In this document: positions 7,822-17,642 of the stretch, in pieces
Layout: each line of letters begins with the position of its first letter
Position numbering within the stretch: the stretch's first letter is position 1
Notes under the pieces: generated by a model
What the model saw: only the letters and a program-made list of their open reading frames with translations
The model's database searches: none
Told to the model about the DNA's origin: nothing
Made by a program: the position numbers and the translations under genes
DNA from: Bacteroidales bacterium
GTDB taxonomy: Bacteria > Bacteroidota > Bacteroidia > Bacteroidales > Dysgonomonadaceae
Length of the DNA: 33,265 nucleotides
Direction of reading: 5' to 3'
NCBI GenBank assembly: GCA_012837345.1
Contig: DURL01000019.1
Location: 1 to 33,265, forward strand

Positions 7822-10446
7822 ATGGAGATTGCAAGTAAATACAACCCCGCGGAGGTTGAAGAGAAGTGGTACCGCTACTGGATGGAAAACAACCTGTTTC
7901 ACTCCGAGCCGGATGAAAGAGAACCCTATACCATCGTCATCCCGCCACCCAACGTCACCGGCGTGCTGCACATGGGCCATATGCTCAACAACACCATCCA
8001 GGATGTGTTGGTGCGACGTGCACGCATGCAGGGTAAAAACGCCTGCTGGGTACCCGGTACCGACCATGCCTCCATCGCCACCGAGGCGAAGGTGGTGAAC
8101 CGCCTCGCCGCACAGGGCATCAGCAAGAGAGACATCACGCGTGAACAGTTCCTCGACCACGCATGGGAGTGGACCCACGAGCACGGGGGGATCATCCTGG
8201 AGCAGCTGAAAAAGCTGGGGGCCTCCTGCGACTGGGAACGCACTGCCTTCACCATGGATGAGGCACGCTCGGAGAGCGTGCTGCGTGTCTTCTGCGATCT
8301 CTATGACAAGGGGTTGATCTACCGGGGTGTACGCATGGTCAACTGGGACCCGAAAGCGCTCACCGCCCTCTCCGACGAGGAGGTGATCCACAAGGAGGTG
8401 AACGGCAAGCTCTATTACCTGCGGTATAGGATTGAGGGTGATCCCGATGGCGGTTATGCCGTGGTGGCCACCACACGTCCCGAGACCATCATGGGCGATA
8501 CTGCCATGTGCATCAACCCGAACGACCCCAAGAATGCACACCTGAAAGGGAAGAAGGTGATCGTACCCCTGGTGAACCGCGTGATCCCGGTGATCGAGGA
8601 TGACTACGTGGATATCGAGTTCGGTACCGGCTGCCTGAAGGTGACACCGGCACACGACGTGAACGACTATATGCTGGGAGAGAAGTACAACCTCCCCTCC
8701 ATCGACATTTTTAATCCCGATGGAACGCTCAACGAGCATGGAGCCATGTATGCCGGGATGGAACGCTTTGCCGTGCGCAGGCAGATAGAGAAAGATCTGG
8801 AAGCTGCCGGACTGATGGAGAAGATGGAACCCTACACCAACAAGGTGGGCTTCTCAGAGCGCACCGACGAGGCAATAGAGCCGAAGCTCTCGATGCAATG
8901 GTTCCTGAAGATGGAGGAGCTGGCCAAGCCGGCTGCCGAAGCGGTGGAGAACGACACCATCCGCTTCTATCCGGAGAAGAACAAAAACACCTACCGCCAC
9001 TGGATGGAGCACATCAAGGACTGGTGCATCAGTCGCCAGCTATGGTGGGGCCATCAGATACCGGCCTACTACCTCCCACAGGGGGGTTATGTGGTGGGGC
9101 TGACCAGGGAAGAGGCTTTTGAGAAGGCAAAAAAACAGGTGGACTACCCGATCACCATCGATGAGCTGAAGCAGGATGAGGATGTGCTCGACACCTGGTT
9201 CTCCTCCTGGCTCTGGCCCATCTCCGTCTTCGACGGCATCCGGGAACCGGAGAACAGTGACATCAGCTACTACTACCCTACCAACGACCTGGTGACAGCA
9301 CCCGATATCATCTTCTTCTGGGTGGCCCGTATGATCATGTCGGGTTATGAATACCGTCAGGATATCTGCTTCAGGAACGTCTACTTTACCGGCATCGTAC
9401 GCGACAAGCAAGGAAGGAAGATGTCGAAGCAGCTGGGTAACTCACCCGATCCCATTGAGCTGATGAACCGTTATGGTGCCGATGGTGTCCGCATGGGGAT
9501 GCTCCTCTCCTCAGCTGCCGGCAACGACCTGCTGTTCGACGAGAGCCTCTGCGAACAGGGACGCAACTTCAACAACAAGATATGGAACGCCTTCCGCCTG
9601 ATGAAGGGCTGGGAGACCGATGACAGCCTCCCGCAGCCGGAATCGTCACGCATCGCCATCGAATGGTTCGGCAACAAGCTCTCAGAGACCATCGCTGAAA
9701 TTGACGATCTCTTCTCCAAGTACCGCCTTTCGGAAGCACTGATGCTCCTCTACAAGCTCTTCTGGGATGAGTTCTCCTCCTGGTATCTGGAGATGATCAA
9801 GCCGGCCTACCAGCAACCCATCGACAGCGAGACCTACCGTGTAACGCTGGACTATTTCGATGCGCTGCTCCGTCTGCTTCATCCTTTTATGCCTTTTATC
9901 ACTGAAGAACTGTGGCAGGCACTACAGCCAAGGGTTGAGAGCGAGAGCATCATGACAGTCCTCCAACCGAAAGCGAACGCAATGAACCGTGATCTGCTGT
10001 CACAATTTGAACAGGTGAAGCAGGTGATTGCCGGAGTACGCACCATCAGGCTGGAGAAGAACATCCCCAACAAAGAGACACTGGAGCTGCAGGTGGCCGG
10101 TGGTCACGACGATCAGTTTAACAGTGTGGTCACCAAGATGTGCAACCTCTCCTCCCTCACGGTTGTCGCCGACAAAGAGGCCGGAGCTGCAGGATTCATG
10201 GTGGGTACTACCGAGTACTCGGTACCCCTGGCCGACAAGGTGGATGTGAAAGCAGAGCTGCAGAAGCTGAAAGCGGAGTTGGAATACACCGAGGGATTCC
10301 TGCTGTCAGTTTCAAAAAAGCTGGGCAACGAACGGTTCGTGCAAAATGCCAAGCCGGAGATCGTGGAGAACGAGCGCAAGAAACAGGCCGATGCAGAGAG
10401 TAAGATCGCATCGCTGAAAGAGAATATCGCCGCACTTGAGAAATAA
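7822..10446 (+). CDS. valS: Valyl-tRNA synthetase
   Basis: 874 aa, full length. A class I synthetase that charges tRNA-Val. [14 protein letters not shown] at about residues 38-51 is the HIGH region, and [12 protein letters not shown] near residue 534 is the KMSKS loop. Between them lies the CP1 editing domain, with [13 protein letters not shown] near residue 218. The C-terminal 65 residues form the Lys/Glu-rich coiled-coil arm typical of ValRS ([20 protein letters not shown] onward). It is an independent unit from the promoter at 7793-7800; the GH5 gene follows after 43 bp. Confidence 0.98.
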   Translation: MEIASKYNPAEVEEKWYRYWMENNLFHSEPDEREPYTIVIPPPNVTGVLHMGHMLNNTIQDVLVRRARMQGKNACWVPGTDHASIATEAKVVNRLAAQGISKRDITREQFLDHAWEWTHEHGGIILEQLKKLGASCDWERTAFTMDEARSESVLRVFCDLYDKGLIYRGVRMVNWDPKALTALSDEEVIHKEVNGKLYYLRYRIEGDPDGGYAVVATTRPETIMGDTAMCINPNDPKNAHLKGKKVIVPLVNRVIPVIEDDYVDIEFGTGCLKVTPAHDVNDYMLGEKYNLPSIDIFNPDGTLNEHGAMYAGMERFAVRRQIEKDLEAAGLMEKMEPYTNKVGFSERTDEAIEPKLSMQWFLKMEELAKPAAEAVENDTIRFYPEKNKNTYRHWMEHIKDWCISRQLWWGHQIPAYYLPQGGYVVGLTREEAFEKAKKQVDYPITIDELKQDEDVLDTWFSSWLWPISVFDGIREPENSDISYYYPTNDLVTAPDIIFFWVARMIMSGYEYRQDICFRNVYFTGIVRDKQGRKMSKQLGNSPDPIELMNRYGADGVRMGMLLSSAAGNDLLFDESLCEQGRNFNNKIWNAFRLMKGWETDDSLPQPESSRIAIEWFGNKLSETIAEIDDLFSKYRLSEALMLLYKLFWDEFSSWYLEMIKPAYQQPIDSETYRVTLDYFDALLRLLHPFMPFITEELWQALQPRVESESIMTVLQPKANAMNRDLLSQFEQVKQVIAGVRTIRLEKNIPNKETLELQVAGGHDDQFNSVVTKMCNLSSLTVVADKEAGAAGFMVGTTEYSVPLADKVDVKAELQKLKAELEYTEGFLLSVSKKLGNERFVQNAKPEIVENERKKQADAESKIASLKENIAALEK

Positions 10447-10489
10447 CTCCGGCTGTGGAGATGAAATATCATCATTATCCCATTGTAAC

Positions 10490-12028
10490 ATGAAGTACAA
10501 ATTTCCTACTCATCAAATAGTGGCAACCATACTATTGTTTGTTGTCTCTCTTTCTTGTTCCTCTTCAGATGACTCGCCAAAAGAACATCCTTTTCTTACC
10601 ATAAAAAGCATATCATCCAAAAACCTCTCTGCCACCGGTGGGGAAACCATCATCAGCGTGGGCTCGCGGCCTGCGGCCACTGCACGATCCGACGCCGGAT
10701 GGATGACTTTGAAATCCTCTACACCGCTGGAGAACTATACTTCGTTTGTGTTCACGGCAGAGGCAAACAAGGGTGCCTCGCGCGAGGCACACATCATCGT
10801 TACCGCCGGCGATAAACAGGAGACCCTCATTATCGTTCAGGAGAAGGGTGACAATAGCGGAAGCGACCCTGCAGACGAAAAGCAGCCGGCAGTAATAGTG
10901 GCTCGCGAGTTGGGCCTTGGATGGAATCTGGGTAATCAGCTCGATGCACACGCCAACAACGTGGCAGGCGAAACACTGTGGGGTAACGGCAAAGCCACAC
11001 AAGAGACGCTCCACAAGGTGAGGGAGGCTGGTTTTACATCGGTACGCATACCCGTCACCTGGCTTGGCAAAGTGGGAGCGGCTCCTGGTTATGTGATCGA
11101 TTCCGGCTGGCTGGAACGTGTGGCTGAGGTTGTGGGTTATGCCGAGCAAGCCGGATTGAAAGCCATCATCAACATTCACCATGATGGTCACCGAAACGAG
11201 GATGAACCGGGAAACTGGCTCGATATCACGAAAGCAGCTTCAAACGCCGCTGCCAACGAGGCCATAAAGGCACAACTAAGTGCCATGTGGACACAGATAG
11301 CCGAGCGCTTTAAAGAGAAAGGGGAGTTCCTGATCTTCGAAGGAGTGAACGAGATTCACGACGGAAATTGGGGTTACGGTGAGAATACCAGTGACGGTGG
11401 CAGGCAGTATGCCATTCTCAATGAATGGCAACAGACGTTTGTCGATGCCGTGCGTGCTGTCGGTGGCTTCAATAGCACCCGTTACCTGGGTATCAGCGGT
11501 TACACCACCAATCCCGAGTTGACGATGAAACACCTGAAGCTGCCCGAGGATCCTGCAAAAGATCGCCTGCTGGTATCAGTGCACTTTTATGACCCCCATG
11601 AATTCACACTGACTGATAAGTTTAGTGAGTGGGGACACACCGGTGCCACAGGAAAGAAAGAGAAATGGGGTGACGAAGATCACCTGAGGAGGGTGTTTGC
11701 TGATTTGAAAGACACCTATGTCGACAAGGGTATACCCGTTTATATCGGAGAGATGGGCTGCGTGCACCGTAGCGACAGTCGCTCCGAGTCGTTCCGGAAA
11801 TACTACCTGGAGTATTTGTGCAAGGCCGCACGCACCTATGGCATGGCCGCATTTTACTGGGACAACGGAAGTACCGGTACGGGTCATGAAAGCTCGGGTC
11901 TTTTCGATCATGCTACTGGCAATTATGTCAACAATGGCAAAGATATTGTGGAGGTCATGAAAAGAGGTTATTTTACTACCGACACCTCTTACACGTTGGA
12001 AACCGTCTATCACAATGCCCCCCAATAA
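10490..12028 (+). CDS. BACON-domain GH5 lipoprotein endoglycanase (cellulase/xyloglucanase-like)
   Basis: 512 aa from the ATG at 10490, chosen because it yields a clean lipoprotein signal ending in VSLSC followed by Ser/Asp residues (surface or outer-membrane lipid anchor). An upstream in-frame ATG at 10436 lies inside valS and would add 18 non-signal residues. Residues about 35-125 form a BACON domain (LSATGGETIISV to LIIVQEKGD). The rest is a GH5 barrel: WNLGNQLDA, the Arg of SVRIPVTW, NIHHDGH, the acid/base Glu288 in FEGVNEI, HFYDP, the nucleophile Glu421 in IGEMG, and the Trp of FYWDNG. NEI replaces the usual NEP. BACON-GH5 is the layout of the Bacteroides ovatus xyloglucanase BoGH5A, so a beta-1,4-glucan substrate is likely but unproved. 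No SusC/D genes are nearby. Confidence 0.9.
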   Translation: MKYKFPTHQIVATILLFVVSLSCSSSDDSPKEHPFLTIKSISSKNLSATGGETIISVGSRPAATARSDAGWMTLKSSTPLENYTSFVFTAEANKGASREAHIIVTAGDKQETLIIVQEKGDNSGSDPADEKQPAVIVARELGLGWNLGNQLDAHANNVAGETLWGNGKATQETLHKVREAGFTSVRIPVTWLGKVGAAPGYVIDSGWLERVAEVVGYAEQAGLKAIINIHHDGHRNEDEPGNWLDITKAASNAAANEAIKAQLSAMWTQIAERFKEKGEFLIFEGVNEIHDGNWGYGENTSDGGRQYAILNEWQQTFVDAVRAVGGFNSTRYLGISGYTTNPELTMKHLKLPEDPAKDRLLVSVHFYDPHEFTLTDKFSEWGHTGATGKKEKWGDEDHLRRVFADLKDTYVDKGIPVYIGEMGCVHRSDSRSESFRKYYLEYLCKAARTYGMAAFYWDNGSTGTGHESSGLFDHATGNYVNNGKDIVEVMKRGYFTTDTSYTLETVYHNAPQ

Positions 12029-12035
12029 TAGGAAT

Positions 12036-12080
12036 CTGCCATTGGGCATCTTCACGGTAACAGGGTCAATGGGCAGTTTT
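12036..12080. terminator. Possible terminator between convergent genes
   Basis: CTGCCATTG at 12036-12044 pairs with CAATGGGCAG at 12067-12076 (one bulged G), with a 22-nt loop and then TTTT. It sits between the GH5 gene and the leftward helix-hairpin-helix gene and abuts the latter's stop. The loop is long and the T run short, so this is tentative. Confidence 0.35.
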
Positions 12081-12816
12081 AAAACTCCAGATAGGGTTCC
12101 AGCCGGATGATATCTGCATCCGTGAATTGATCCAGCATCGCCAACTCACGGATCGATTGGATGTCACCCTTCTTACGACGGAGGTTCACAATGGCTTTCA
12201 CCTGCTCATAGTTGAGGTAGGGATGGCGGAGCAGATCGCTGAACGCTGCACGGTTGACCGGCAGGCGACGGTAGAGGCTGTCTGGCGTAATATAGTGCGA
12301 TATGCGGGCATATAACTCCGCGTCAACCCCATACACCTCCTGTAGCTGATCCATGCACACGTAGCCTCCCAGCAGCTCCCGGTACCCCACGATGCGGGCG
12401 GCATACGTACTGCCAATGCCGGGAATCATCTTCCATCGACTTGTGTCGCTCTCATTCAGGGAGATGGTTTCTCCAGGGCGCAGCTTCACTGTAACGGGAT
12501 AAGCAGGATATTCAGGATGTTTTCTCTCAACCGAAGGAGGAGCAGCCTCTCCTCTCCTGTTTCCATGCGAAACGATTTTCCGCTCTTTTCCACTCCGCTC
12601 ATTATGGCCTGCGGTATCGGGCTGCACTACCTGACCGCTCCGCCGAAACAGCTCAAAAGCACGGATCAGTGAATCATTTTGCTGCAACACGAATTCAGAA
12701 GAGCGACGGGTAGTGAGCAGGATCTGCAGGATCAGCGTCAGCACAATCAGGATCATCAGCAGGAGTACTGCCAGCCTTGATCCTCTTTGGAAATATAGAA
12801 AATCCTTCCAGCGCAT
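12079..12816 (-). CDS. Membrane-anchored helix-hairpin-helix (ComEA-like) protein
   Basis: 245 aa. One N-terminal transmembrane segment (about residues 15-35, LAVLLLMILIVLTLILQILL) is followed by a polar linker (about 40-105) and two helix-hairpin-helix regions. The first is WKMIPGIGSTYAARIVGYRE near residues 125-145; the second is around 200-245 and resembles the ComEA repeat (YEQVKAIVNLRRKKGDIQSI). Such domains bind DNA non-specifically. ComEA proteins receive incoming DNA in the periplasm, but no other competence gene is in the window, so a role in uptake is inference. The gene is leftward, between two rightward units. Confidence 0.85.
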   Translation of the reverse strand: MRWKDFLYFQRGSRLAVLLLMILIVLTLILQILLTTRRSSEFVLQQNDSLIRAFELFRRSGQVVQPDTAGHNERSGKERKIVSHGNRRGEAAPPSVERKHPEYPAYPVTVKLRPGETISLNESDTSRWKMIPGIGSTYAARIVGYRELLGGYVCMDQLQEVYGVDAELYARISHYITPDSLYRRLPVNRAAFSDLLRHPYLNYEQVKAIVNLRRKKGDIQSIRELAMLDQFTDADIIRLEPYLEF

Positions 12817-12892
12817 TGAATTGAAGGGTTTCTGTTCAGCCTGGTAAAGTTACAAAATATATGATTTCCTTTTAATAAAGTGGTAGAAATTG

Positions 12893-12900
12893 TACCTTTG
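12893..12900 (+). promoter_or_regulatory. -7 promoter element for the SpmAB-type gene
   Basis: TACCTTTG matches TAnnTTTG exactly and ends 50 bp before the ATG at 12950, in the 133-bp divergent region with the helix-hairpin-helix gene. Confidence 0.45.
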
Positions 12901-12949
12901 GTTTTTGAATGTCAGAAAGGACTCTTTTCAACCTTGATTTCCACTGAAT

Positions 12950-14182
12950 ATGGTATTGAACTACATCTGGATCGCCTTCTTCCTCATCGCCTTCGTGGTG
13001 GCACTGGTGAAGCTGCTTTTCTTTGGGGACATGCAGGTCTTCACCGACATCATGAACTCTACCTACGACACCGCACGCACCGGCTTTGAGATCTCACTGG
13101 GACTGACCGGCGTGCTCTCACTCTGGCTGGGGGTGATGAAGATCGGCGAAAGGGGCGGCATGGTGGAGATGTTCTCACGTGCCGTGGCACCTCTCTTTTC
13201 GAGACTATTCCCTGACCTGCCCAGAAACCACCCCGCTTCGGGGTCGATGCTGATGAATATCTCAGCCAACATGCTGGGTCTGGACAATGCCGCCACACCG
13301 TTCGGTCTGAAGGCGATGCAACAGCTACAGGAGATCAACCCGCAGAAAGAGCAGGCCTCTAACCCGATGATCATGTTTTTGGTGTTGAACGCCTCCGGGC
13401 TCACCCTGATACCGGTCACCGTGATGGTTTACCGTGCACAGATGGGGGCTGCCAACCCAGCTGACATCTTTATCCCCATCATGATCGCCACCTTCGCCGC
13501 TACCCTGGCGGGTGTCATTGCGGTCTGCCTTCGTCAGGGGATCAACATCTTCCAGCGGGCCATCATGGGCTTCCTGCTGGGCATGTGCGCCATCATCGCT
13601 GCCACCGTACTGCTGTTCCGCACCATGCCACAGGAACAGATCAACATCGTCTCCAGCCTGGCCGCCAACGTGATCCTCTTCTCCATTATCTGCCTCTTTA
13701 TTGTGAAGGCATTGCGAAAAAAGATCAACATCTTCGAGGCTTTCATCGACGGAGCGAAAGATGGTTTTAAAACGGCCATCACCATTATCCCTTACCTGAT
13801 TGCCATTTTGGTGGGTATCGGTGTCTTCCGCGCCTCCGGTGCGATGGATTTCCTGATGGAGGGACTACGTAGCCTGGTGGCGATGACCGGCAGCGACACC
13901 CGCTGGGTGGACGGCATGCCCACAGCTCTGATGAAACCACTTAGCGGCAGCGGGGCGAGAGGCATGATGATCGACACCATGAAAAACCTCGGCGCTGACT
14001 CTTTTGCCGGTCGCCTCTCCGCAGTGTTACAGGGTGCCACCGACACCACCTTTTATATCGTGGCTGTTTACTATGGAGCTGTGAACATTAAAAATTCACG
14101 CTACACCGTTCCCTATGCGCTTTTGGCGGATCTGGCAGGTGTCGTGGCAGCCATATTCACTGCCTATCTCTTTTTCGGATAG
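12950..14182 (+). CDS. Fused SpmA-SpmB-type nucleoside-recognition (Gate) membrane protein
   Basis: 410 aa polytopic membrane protein. The N-terminal half matches SpmA (GFEISLGLTGVLSLWLGVMK, then NISANMLGLDNAATPFGLKA). The C-terminal half, from about residue 265, matches SpmB (FIDGAKDGFKTAITIIPYL, then SGSGARGMMIDTMKNLG and LQGATDTTFYIVAVYYGAV). In spore formers these are two separate proteins involved in spore core dehydration; here they are one polypeptide in an organism with no sporulation genes in view. The Gate domain family is otherwise linked to transport. Substrate and role are unknown. ybeY follows 40 bp later. Confidence 0.88.
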   Translation: MVLNYIWIAFFLIAFVVALVKLLFFGDMQVFTDIMNSTYDTARTGFEISLGLTGVLSLWLGVMKIGERGGMVEMFSRAVAPLFSRLFPDLPRNHPASGSMLMNISANMLGLDNAATPFGLKAMQQLQEINPQKEQASNPMIMFLVLNASGLTLIPVTVMVYRAQMGAANPADIFIPIMIATFAATLAGVIAVCLRQGINIFQRAIMGFLLGMCAIIAATVLLFRTMPQEQINIVSSLAANVILFSIICLFIVKALRKKINIFEAFIDGAKDGFKTAITIIPYLIAILVGIGVFRASGAMDFLMEGLRSLVAMTGSDTRWVDGMPTALMKPLSGSGARGMMIDTMKNLGADSFAGRLSAVLQGATDTTFYIVAVYYGAVNIKNSRYTVPYALLADLAGVVAAIFTAYLFFG

Positions 14183-14222
14183 CAAGTAGACAGGTCTCAA
14201 TGTTAATATAACTTAAATAGAA

Positions 14223-14639
14223 ATGGCAATCATATTCCAATCAGAAAATGTCTCATTCCCAAAAACCATCAAGAAGCGGGAAACGGCTAACTGGATCAAA
14301 TCGGTCGCGGCTGCCTATGGTAAAAAAGTGGGAGATCTTTCCTATCTCTTTTGTGACGATCAGAAAATACTGGAGATGAACCAACACTATCTGCAGCATG
14401 ATTATTTTACTGACATTATCACTTTCGACTACTCAGAAGGAGAGATCATCGCCGGGGATATCATTGTCAGTCTGGAAACGGTGCAAACCAACGCACAAAA
14501 ATATCAGACTCCTTTTGAGGAGGAACTGCGACGGGTGATCATCCACGGTGTGCTTCACCTGTGCGGTTTTCATGACAAGACGGAAGCAGAACAGCAAACG
14601 ATGAGGGAGGCGGAGGATAAAGCACTCATACTGATTTGA
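14223..14639 (+). CDS. ybeY: Endoribonuclease YbeY (16S rRNA maturation)
   Basis: 138 aa. A metal-dependent RNase of the UPF0054 family that matures the 16S rRNA 3' end and takes part in ribosome quality control. Family signatures visible are TDIITFDYSEGEIIAGDIIVS split near residues 60-80, and the metal motif HGVLHLCGFHD at 108-118. The canonical motif is H-x3-H-x5-H with 'DH' at its end; here the last pair is reversed to His117-Asp118, so the third ligand position holds Asp. The gene is 40 bp after the SpmAB-type gene and may share its transcript. Confidence 0.92.
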   Translation: MAIIFQSENVSFPKTIKKRETANWIKSVAAAYGKKVGDLSYLFCDDQKILEMNQHYLQHDYFTDIITFDYSEGEIIAGDIIVSLETVQTNAQKYQTPFEEELRRVIIHGVLHLCGFHDKTEAEQQTMREAEDKALILI

Positions 14640-14716
14640 TTGCTGACATACCCCAACCATATACTTAGCCAATATCCACCGGACAATTCAGACCTATAAA
14701 CCAAAACCGAACTATT

Positions 14717-15667
14717 ATGCACCAGCCATTCTCTCTGATGTTCTACAACACCGAGAACTTCTACGACACCGTCGATGATCCGGAAACGATGGATGACGAA
14801 TTCACGCCCAACGGTTTCCGGGAATGGAGCGAACAGCGATACAACGACAAGGTTGAAAAATTGACTAAAGTGATCTCCACGATCGTACACCCGGATAAAC
14901 CGGACATCATCTCACTCGCCGAAATCGAAAACAAAACAGTGATGGAAAGCATCCTGAATGAGATGCATCGACAGGGGATGGAGGGATACAGTTATGTGCA
15001 CTACGACAGTCCCGATGAGCGGGGGTCTGATGTGGCGATGATCTATAAGACAGATAGCTTCCATGTGCTGGAATCCAATACGGTGCTGGTACATCTGCCT
15101 GGTATAGAAGACCGTACCCGTGATATCCTCCATGTGAAGGGAATGGTATCCAACGGCGAAACCCTGCATCTGTTTGTCATCCATTTCCCCTCCCGTGCCG
15201 AGGGAAGAGAGCTCTCGGAACGAAGACGTTATTTCGCTGCGAGCGAACTGAGAAACGCGGTTTACAAGGTTACGGCAGAAGATCCGGAGGCCAATGTGAT
15301 CATCATGGGTGATTTCAATGACACTCCCGACGACAACAGTGTGGATGAAGTGCTGGGAGCACGAAAAAGCTTTGAGGATGTCAAAAGCCTGAGACTCTAT
15401 AATCTGCTTTACCCAAGATACAAAAAAGGACTGGGCACAACCTACCACAAGGGATGGTTGCTGTTCGACCAGATCATCGTCTCTGGCAACCTGCTGACAT
15501 CACCCGCCATCGACTGCAAACCGGAGAATGCCGACCTGTTCAACCCCTCATGGTTGCTATATTTCGGTCGTGGGAACCGCCCCAAACCCAATCGCACCTA
15601 CAGCGGCAAATATGTGGGTGGGTACAGTGATCACCTACCTGTATACCTTCGGCTCAATCTTAAATGA
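14717..15667 (+). CDS. Endonuclease/exonuclease/phosphatase-fold hydrolase
   Basis: 316 aa. The EEP fold is shown by FYNTENFYDTVDDP at the N-terminus, PDIISLAEIENK near residue 63 (metal-binding Glu), HFPSRAEG near residue 157, VIIMGDFNDTPDD near residue 197 (Asp-x-Asn), and the C-terminal GGYSDHLPV (Asp-His pair). Members cleave nucleic acids, phospholipids or sugar phosphates with Mg. No signal peptide is apparent, so it is probably cytoplasmic; the substrate cannot be assigned. It follows ybeY by 77 bp with no clear promoter. Confidence 0.85.
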   Translation: MHQPFSLMFYNTENFYDTVDDPETMDDEFTPNGFREWSEQRYNDKVEKLTKVISTIVHPDKPDIISLAEIENKTVMESILNEMHRQGMEGYSYVHYDSPDERGSDVAMIYKTDSFHVLESNTVLVHLPGIEDRTRDILHVKGMVSNGETLHLFVIHFPSRAEGRELSERRRYFAASELRNAVYKVTAEDPEANVIIMGDFNDTPDDNSVDEVLGARKSFEDVKSLRLYNLLYPRYKKGLGTTYHKGWLLFDQIIVSGNLLTSPAIDCKPENADLFNPSWLLYFGRGNRPKPNRTYSGKYVGGYSDHLPVYLRLNLK

Positions 15668-15732
15668 GCATGCGGAATCGCTTATTATCGGATATTAACA
15701 GTCTAAGCAACAGGTAACGTTTTCTTTTTTAG

Positions 15733-15740
15733 TAAATTTG
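15733..15740 (+). promoter_or_regulatory. -7 promoter element that decides the mnmG start
   Basis: TAAATTTG matches TAnnTTTG exactly. It ends 19 bp before the ATG at 15759. A TTG codon that would lengthen mnmG by seven residues begins inside this element (15738), so it cannot be the start of a message made from here. Confidence 0.5.
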
Positions 15741-15758
15741 CAGCTTCGAAAAAAGAAA

Positions 15759-17633
15759 ATGAATTTCAAATACGACATCATAGTTGTGGGAGCAGGCCAT
15801 GCTGGATGTGAAGCCGCAACGGCTGCAGCCAACATGGGCTCAAAGACGCTGCTCATCACGATGGACATGAACAAGATTGCTCAGATGAGCTGCAATCCTG
15901 CTGTGGGTGGTGTGGCCAAGGGACAGATCGTACGGGAAATTGATGCTCTGGGCGGCCAGATGGGGATCGTGAGCGACAAGACGGCGATCCAGTTCCGGAT
16001 GCTGAATCGCTCCAAGGGCCCTGCAATGTGGAGTCCCCGCGTACAGAGCGACAGGATGAAGTTTATCGAGAGCTGGCGGGAGATCATCGAGAACAGCCCC
16101 AACCTCTCCATGTGGCAGGACACCGTCACAGAGTTACTCTTCGATAAAGAGAGGGTATCAGGTGTGAAAACCCGCATGGGTGTGACCTTCACTGCCGGTG
16201 CAGTGATTCTCACCAATGGCACCTTCCTGAACGGTCTGATCCATATCGGCAAGGTGCAGATTGGTGGCGGTCGCCTCTCTGAGCCAGCCTCTACAGGGAT
16301 GACTGAACAGCTGCAGCAGCGCGGATTTCGTACCGACCGGATGAAAACCGGCACACCCGTGCGGATCGATGCACGAACCGTCGATTTCTCCCTGCTGGAA
16401 GAACAGAAAGGGGATGTTGATTTCCATAAGTTCTCCTATCTCCCGGATGTGCAGCGCACCCTCAAACAGCGCAGCTGCTGGATCGCCTATACATCGGAGG
16501 AGGTACACGCGGCGCTGCGGGAGGGATTGAATGACTCACCTCTTTACAACGGGCAAATCCAGAGCATCGGTCCCCGCTACTGCCCCAGCATCGAGACGAA
16601 AATCGTGACCTTCTCCGAGAAAACAAGCCATCAGCTCTTTCTGGAACCGGAAGGGGAGACCACCCATGAGTATTATCTCAACGGCTTCTCCTCCTCGCTG
16701 CCGCTGGAGACACAGCTGAAAGCCCTACAGAGCATACCCGCGTTCCGCCATACACATATCTTCCGACCCGGTTATGCCATCGAATATGACTTCTTCGACC
16801 CCACACAGCTCCATCCTACCCTCGAAACCAAAACAGTTAAAAACCTCTTTTTTGCGGGACAGATCAACGGCACCACAGGCTACGAGGAAGCTGCAGGACA
16901 AGGTATGATCGCAGGAATCAATGCCCATATCAACTGTCATGGAGGCACTCCCTTTGTGCTACATCGTGATGAAGCCTATATCGGCGTTCTGATCGACGAC
17001 CTGATCACCAAGGGTGTGGATGAACCCTATCGGATGTTCACCTCCCGTGCCGAATACCGCATACTATTGCGACAGGACAACGCCGATGAGCGGCTTACCC
17101 GCAAAGGCCACGAACTGGGGCTGGCAAACGTTGAACGACTGGATCAATTCAACCGCAAGGAAGAAAAAGTGGAGGAGATCATTCACTTTGTGAACAATTT
17201 CTCCATAAAAGCGGATCGAATCAACCCCTTCCTGGAGAGCATCGGTACCGCGCCCCTCAAACAGGGAGTGAAGCTGATCGACCTGCTGGTACGCCCGCAT
17301 GTCGACCTGGGAATCATGGCACGAGAGGTTTCCCCCTTGCGGGAACTGCTGGAGACCATCCGGGAGCGAAAGGAAGAGATCATCGAGTCGGCCGATATCC
17401 GGATCAAATACAACGGTTACATCAAGCGGGAACAGGTGATGGCCGACAAGATTACCCGCCTGGAGGATATCCGCATCAAGGACAAATTCAACTACAATGA
17501 GATCCAATCGCTCTCAACCGAAGCCAGGCAAAAGCTGACACGAATTAACCCTGAGACCATCGCACAGGCAAGCAGAATACCCGGTGTATCCCCCAACGAC
17601 ATATCGGTGTTACTGGTATTGCTGGGCAGATAA
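15759..17633 (+). CDS. mnmG: tRNA uridine-34 carboxymethylaminomethyl synthase subunit MnmG (GidA)
   Basis: 624 aa. With MnmE it installs cmnm5 on U34 of tRNAs, using FAD. The FAD-binding motif VVGAGHAGCEAA gives G11-x-G13-x2-G16 and E18. Other family blocks are MSCNPAVGGVAKGQIVREID, TGTPVRI, FFAGQINGTTGYEEAAGQG (second dinucleotide region) and the C-terminal NGYIKREQ. The ATG at 15759 is preferred over an upstream TTG at 15738 that overlaps the -7 element. The C-terminal helical domain that contacts MnmE is complete. A parS-type site lies 10 bp after the stop. Confidence 0.98.
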   Translation: MNFKYDIIVVGAGHAGCEAATAAANMGSKTLLITMDMNKIAQMSCNPAVGGVAKGQIVREIDALGGQMGIVSDKTAIQFRMLNRSKGPAMWSPRVQSDRMKFIESWREIIENSPNLSMWQDTVTELLFDKERVSGVKTRMGVTFTAGAVILTNGTFLNGLIHIGKVQIGGGRLSEPASTGMTEQLQQRGFRTDRMKTGTPVRIDARTVDFSLLEEQKGDVDFHKFSYLPDVQRTLKQRSCWIAYTSEEVHAALREGLNDSPLYNGQIQSIGPRYCPSIETKIVTFSEKTSHQLFLEPEGETTHEYYLNGFSSSLPLETQLKALQSIPAFRHTHIFRPGYAIEYDFFDPTQLHPTLETKTVKNLFFAGQINGTTGYEEAAGQGMIAGINAHINCHGGTPFVLHRDEAYIGVLIDDLITKGVDEPYRMFTSRAEYRILLRQDNADERLTRKGHELGLANVERLDQFNRKEEKVEEIIHFVNNFSIKADRINPFLESIGTAPLKQGVKLIDLLVRPHVDLGIMAREVSPLRELLETIRERKEEIIESADIRIKYNGYIKREQVMADKITRLEDIRIKDKFNYNEIQSLSTEARQKLTRINPETIAQASRIPGVSPNDISVLLVLLGR

Positions 17634-17642
17634 AGAGAGAAA

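Noticed and set aside
7648-8739. A 363-residue leftward open frame antisense to valS and the end of the NamZ-like gene.
   Set aside because: Antisense to conserved ValRS motifs, with no recognisable domains; a compositional shadow.
12079-12816. Reading the helix-hairpin-helix gene as part of a competence locus.
   Set aside because: No comEC, comF, pilin or dprA-like gene is in the window; the domain alone does not show DNA uptake.
15738-15758. A TTG start giving MnmG seven extra residues.
   Set aside because: It begins inside the TAAATTTG promoter element, and the conserved MnmG N-terminus starts at 15759.
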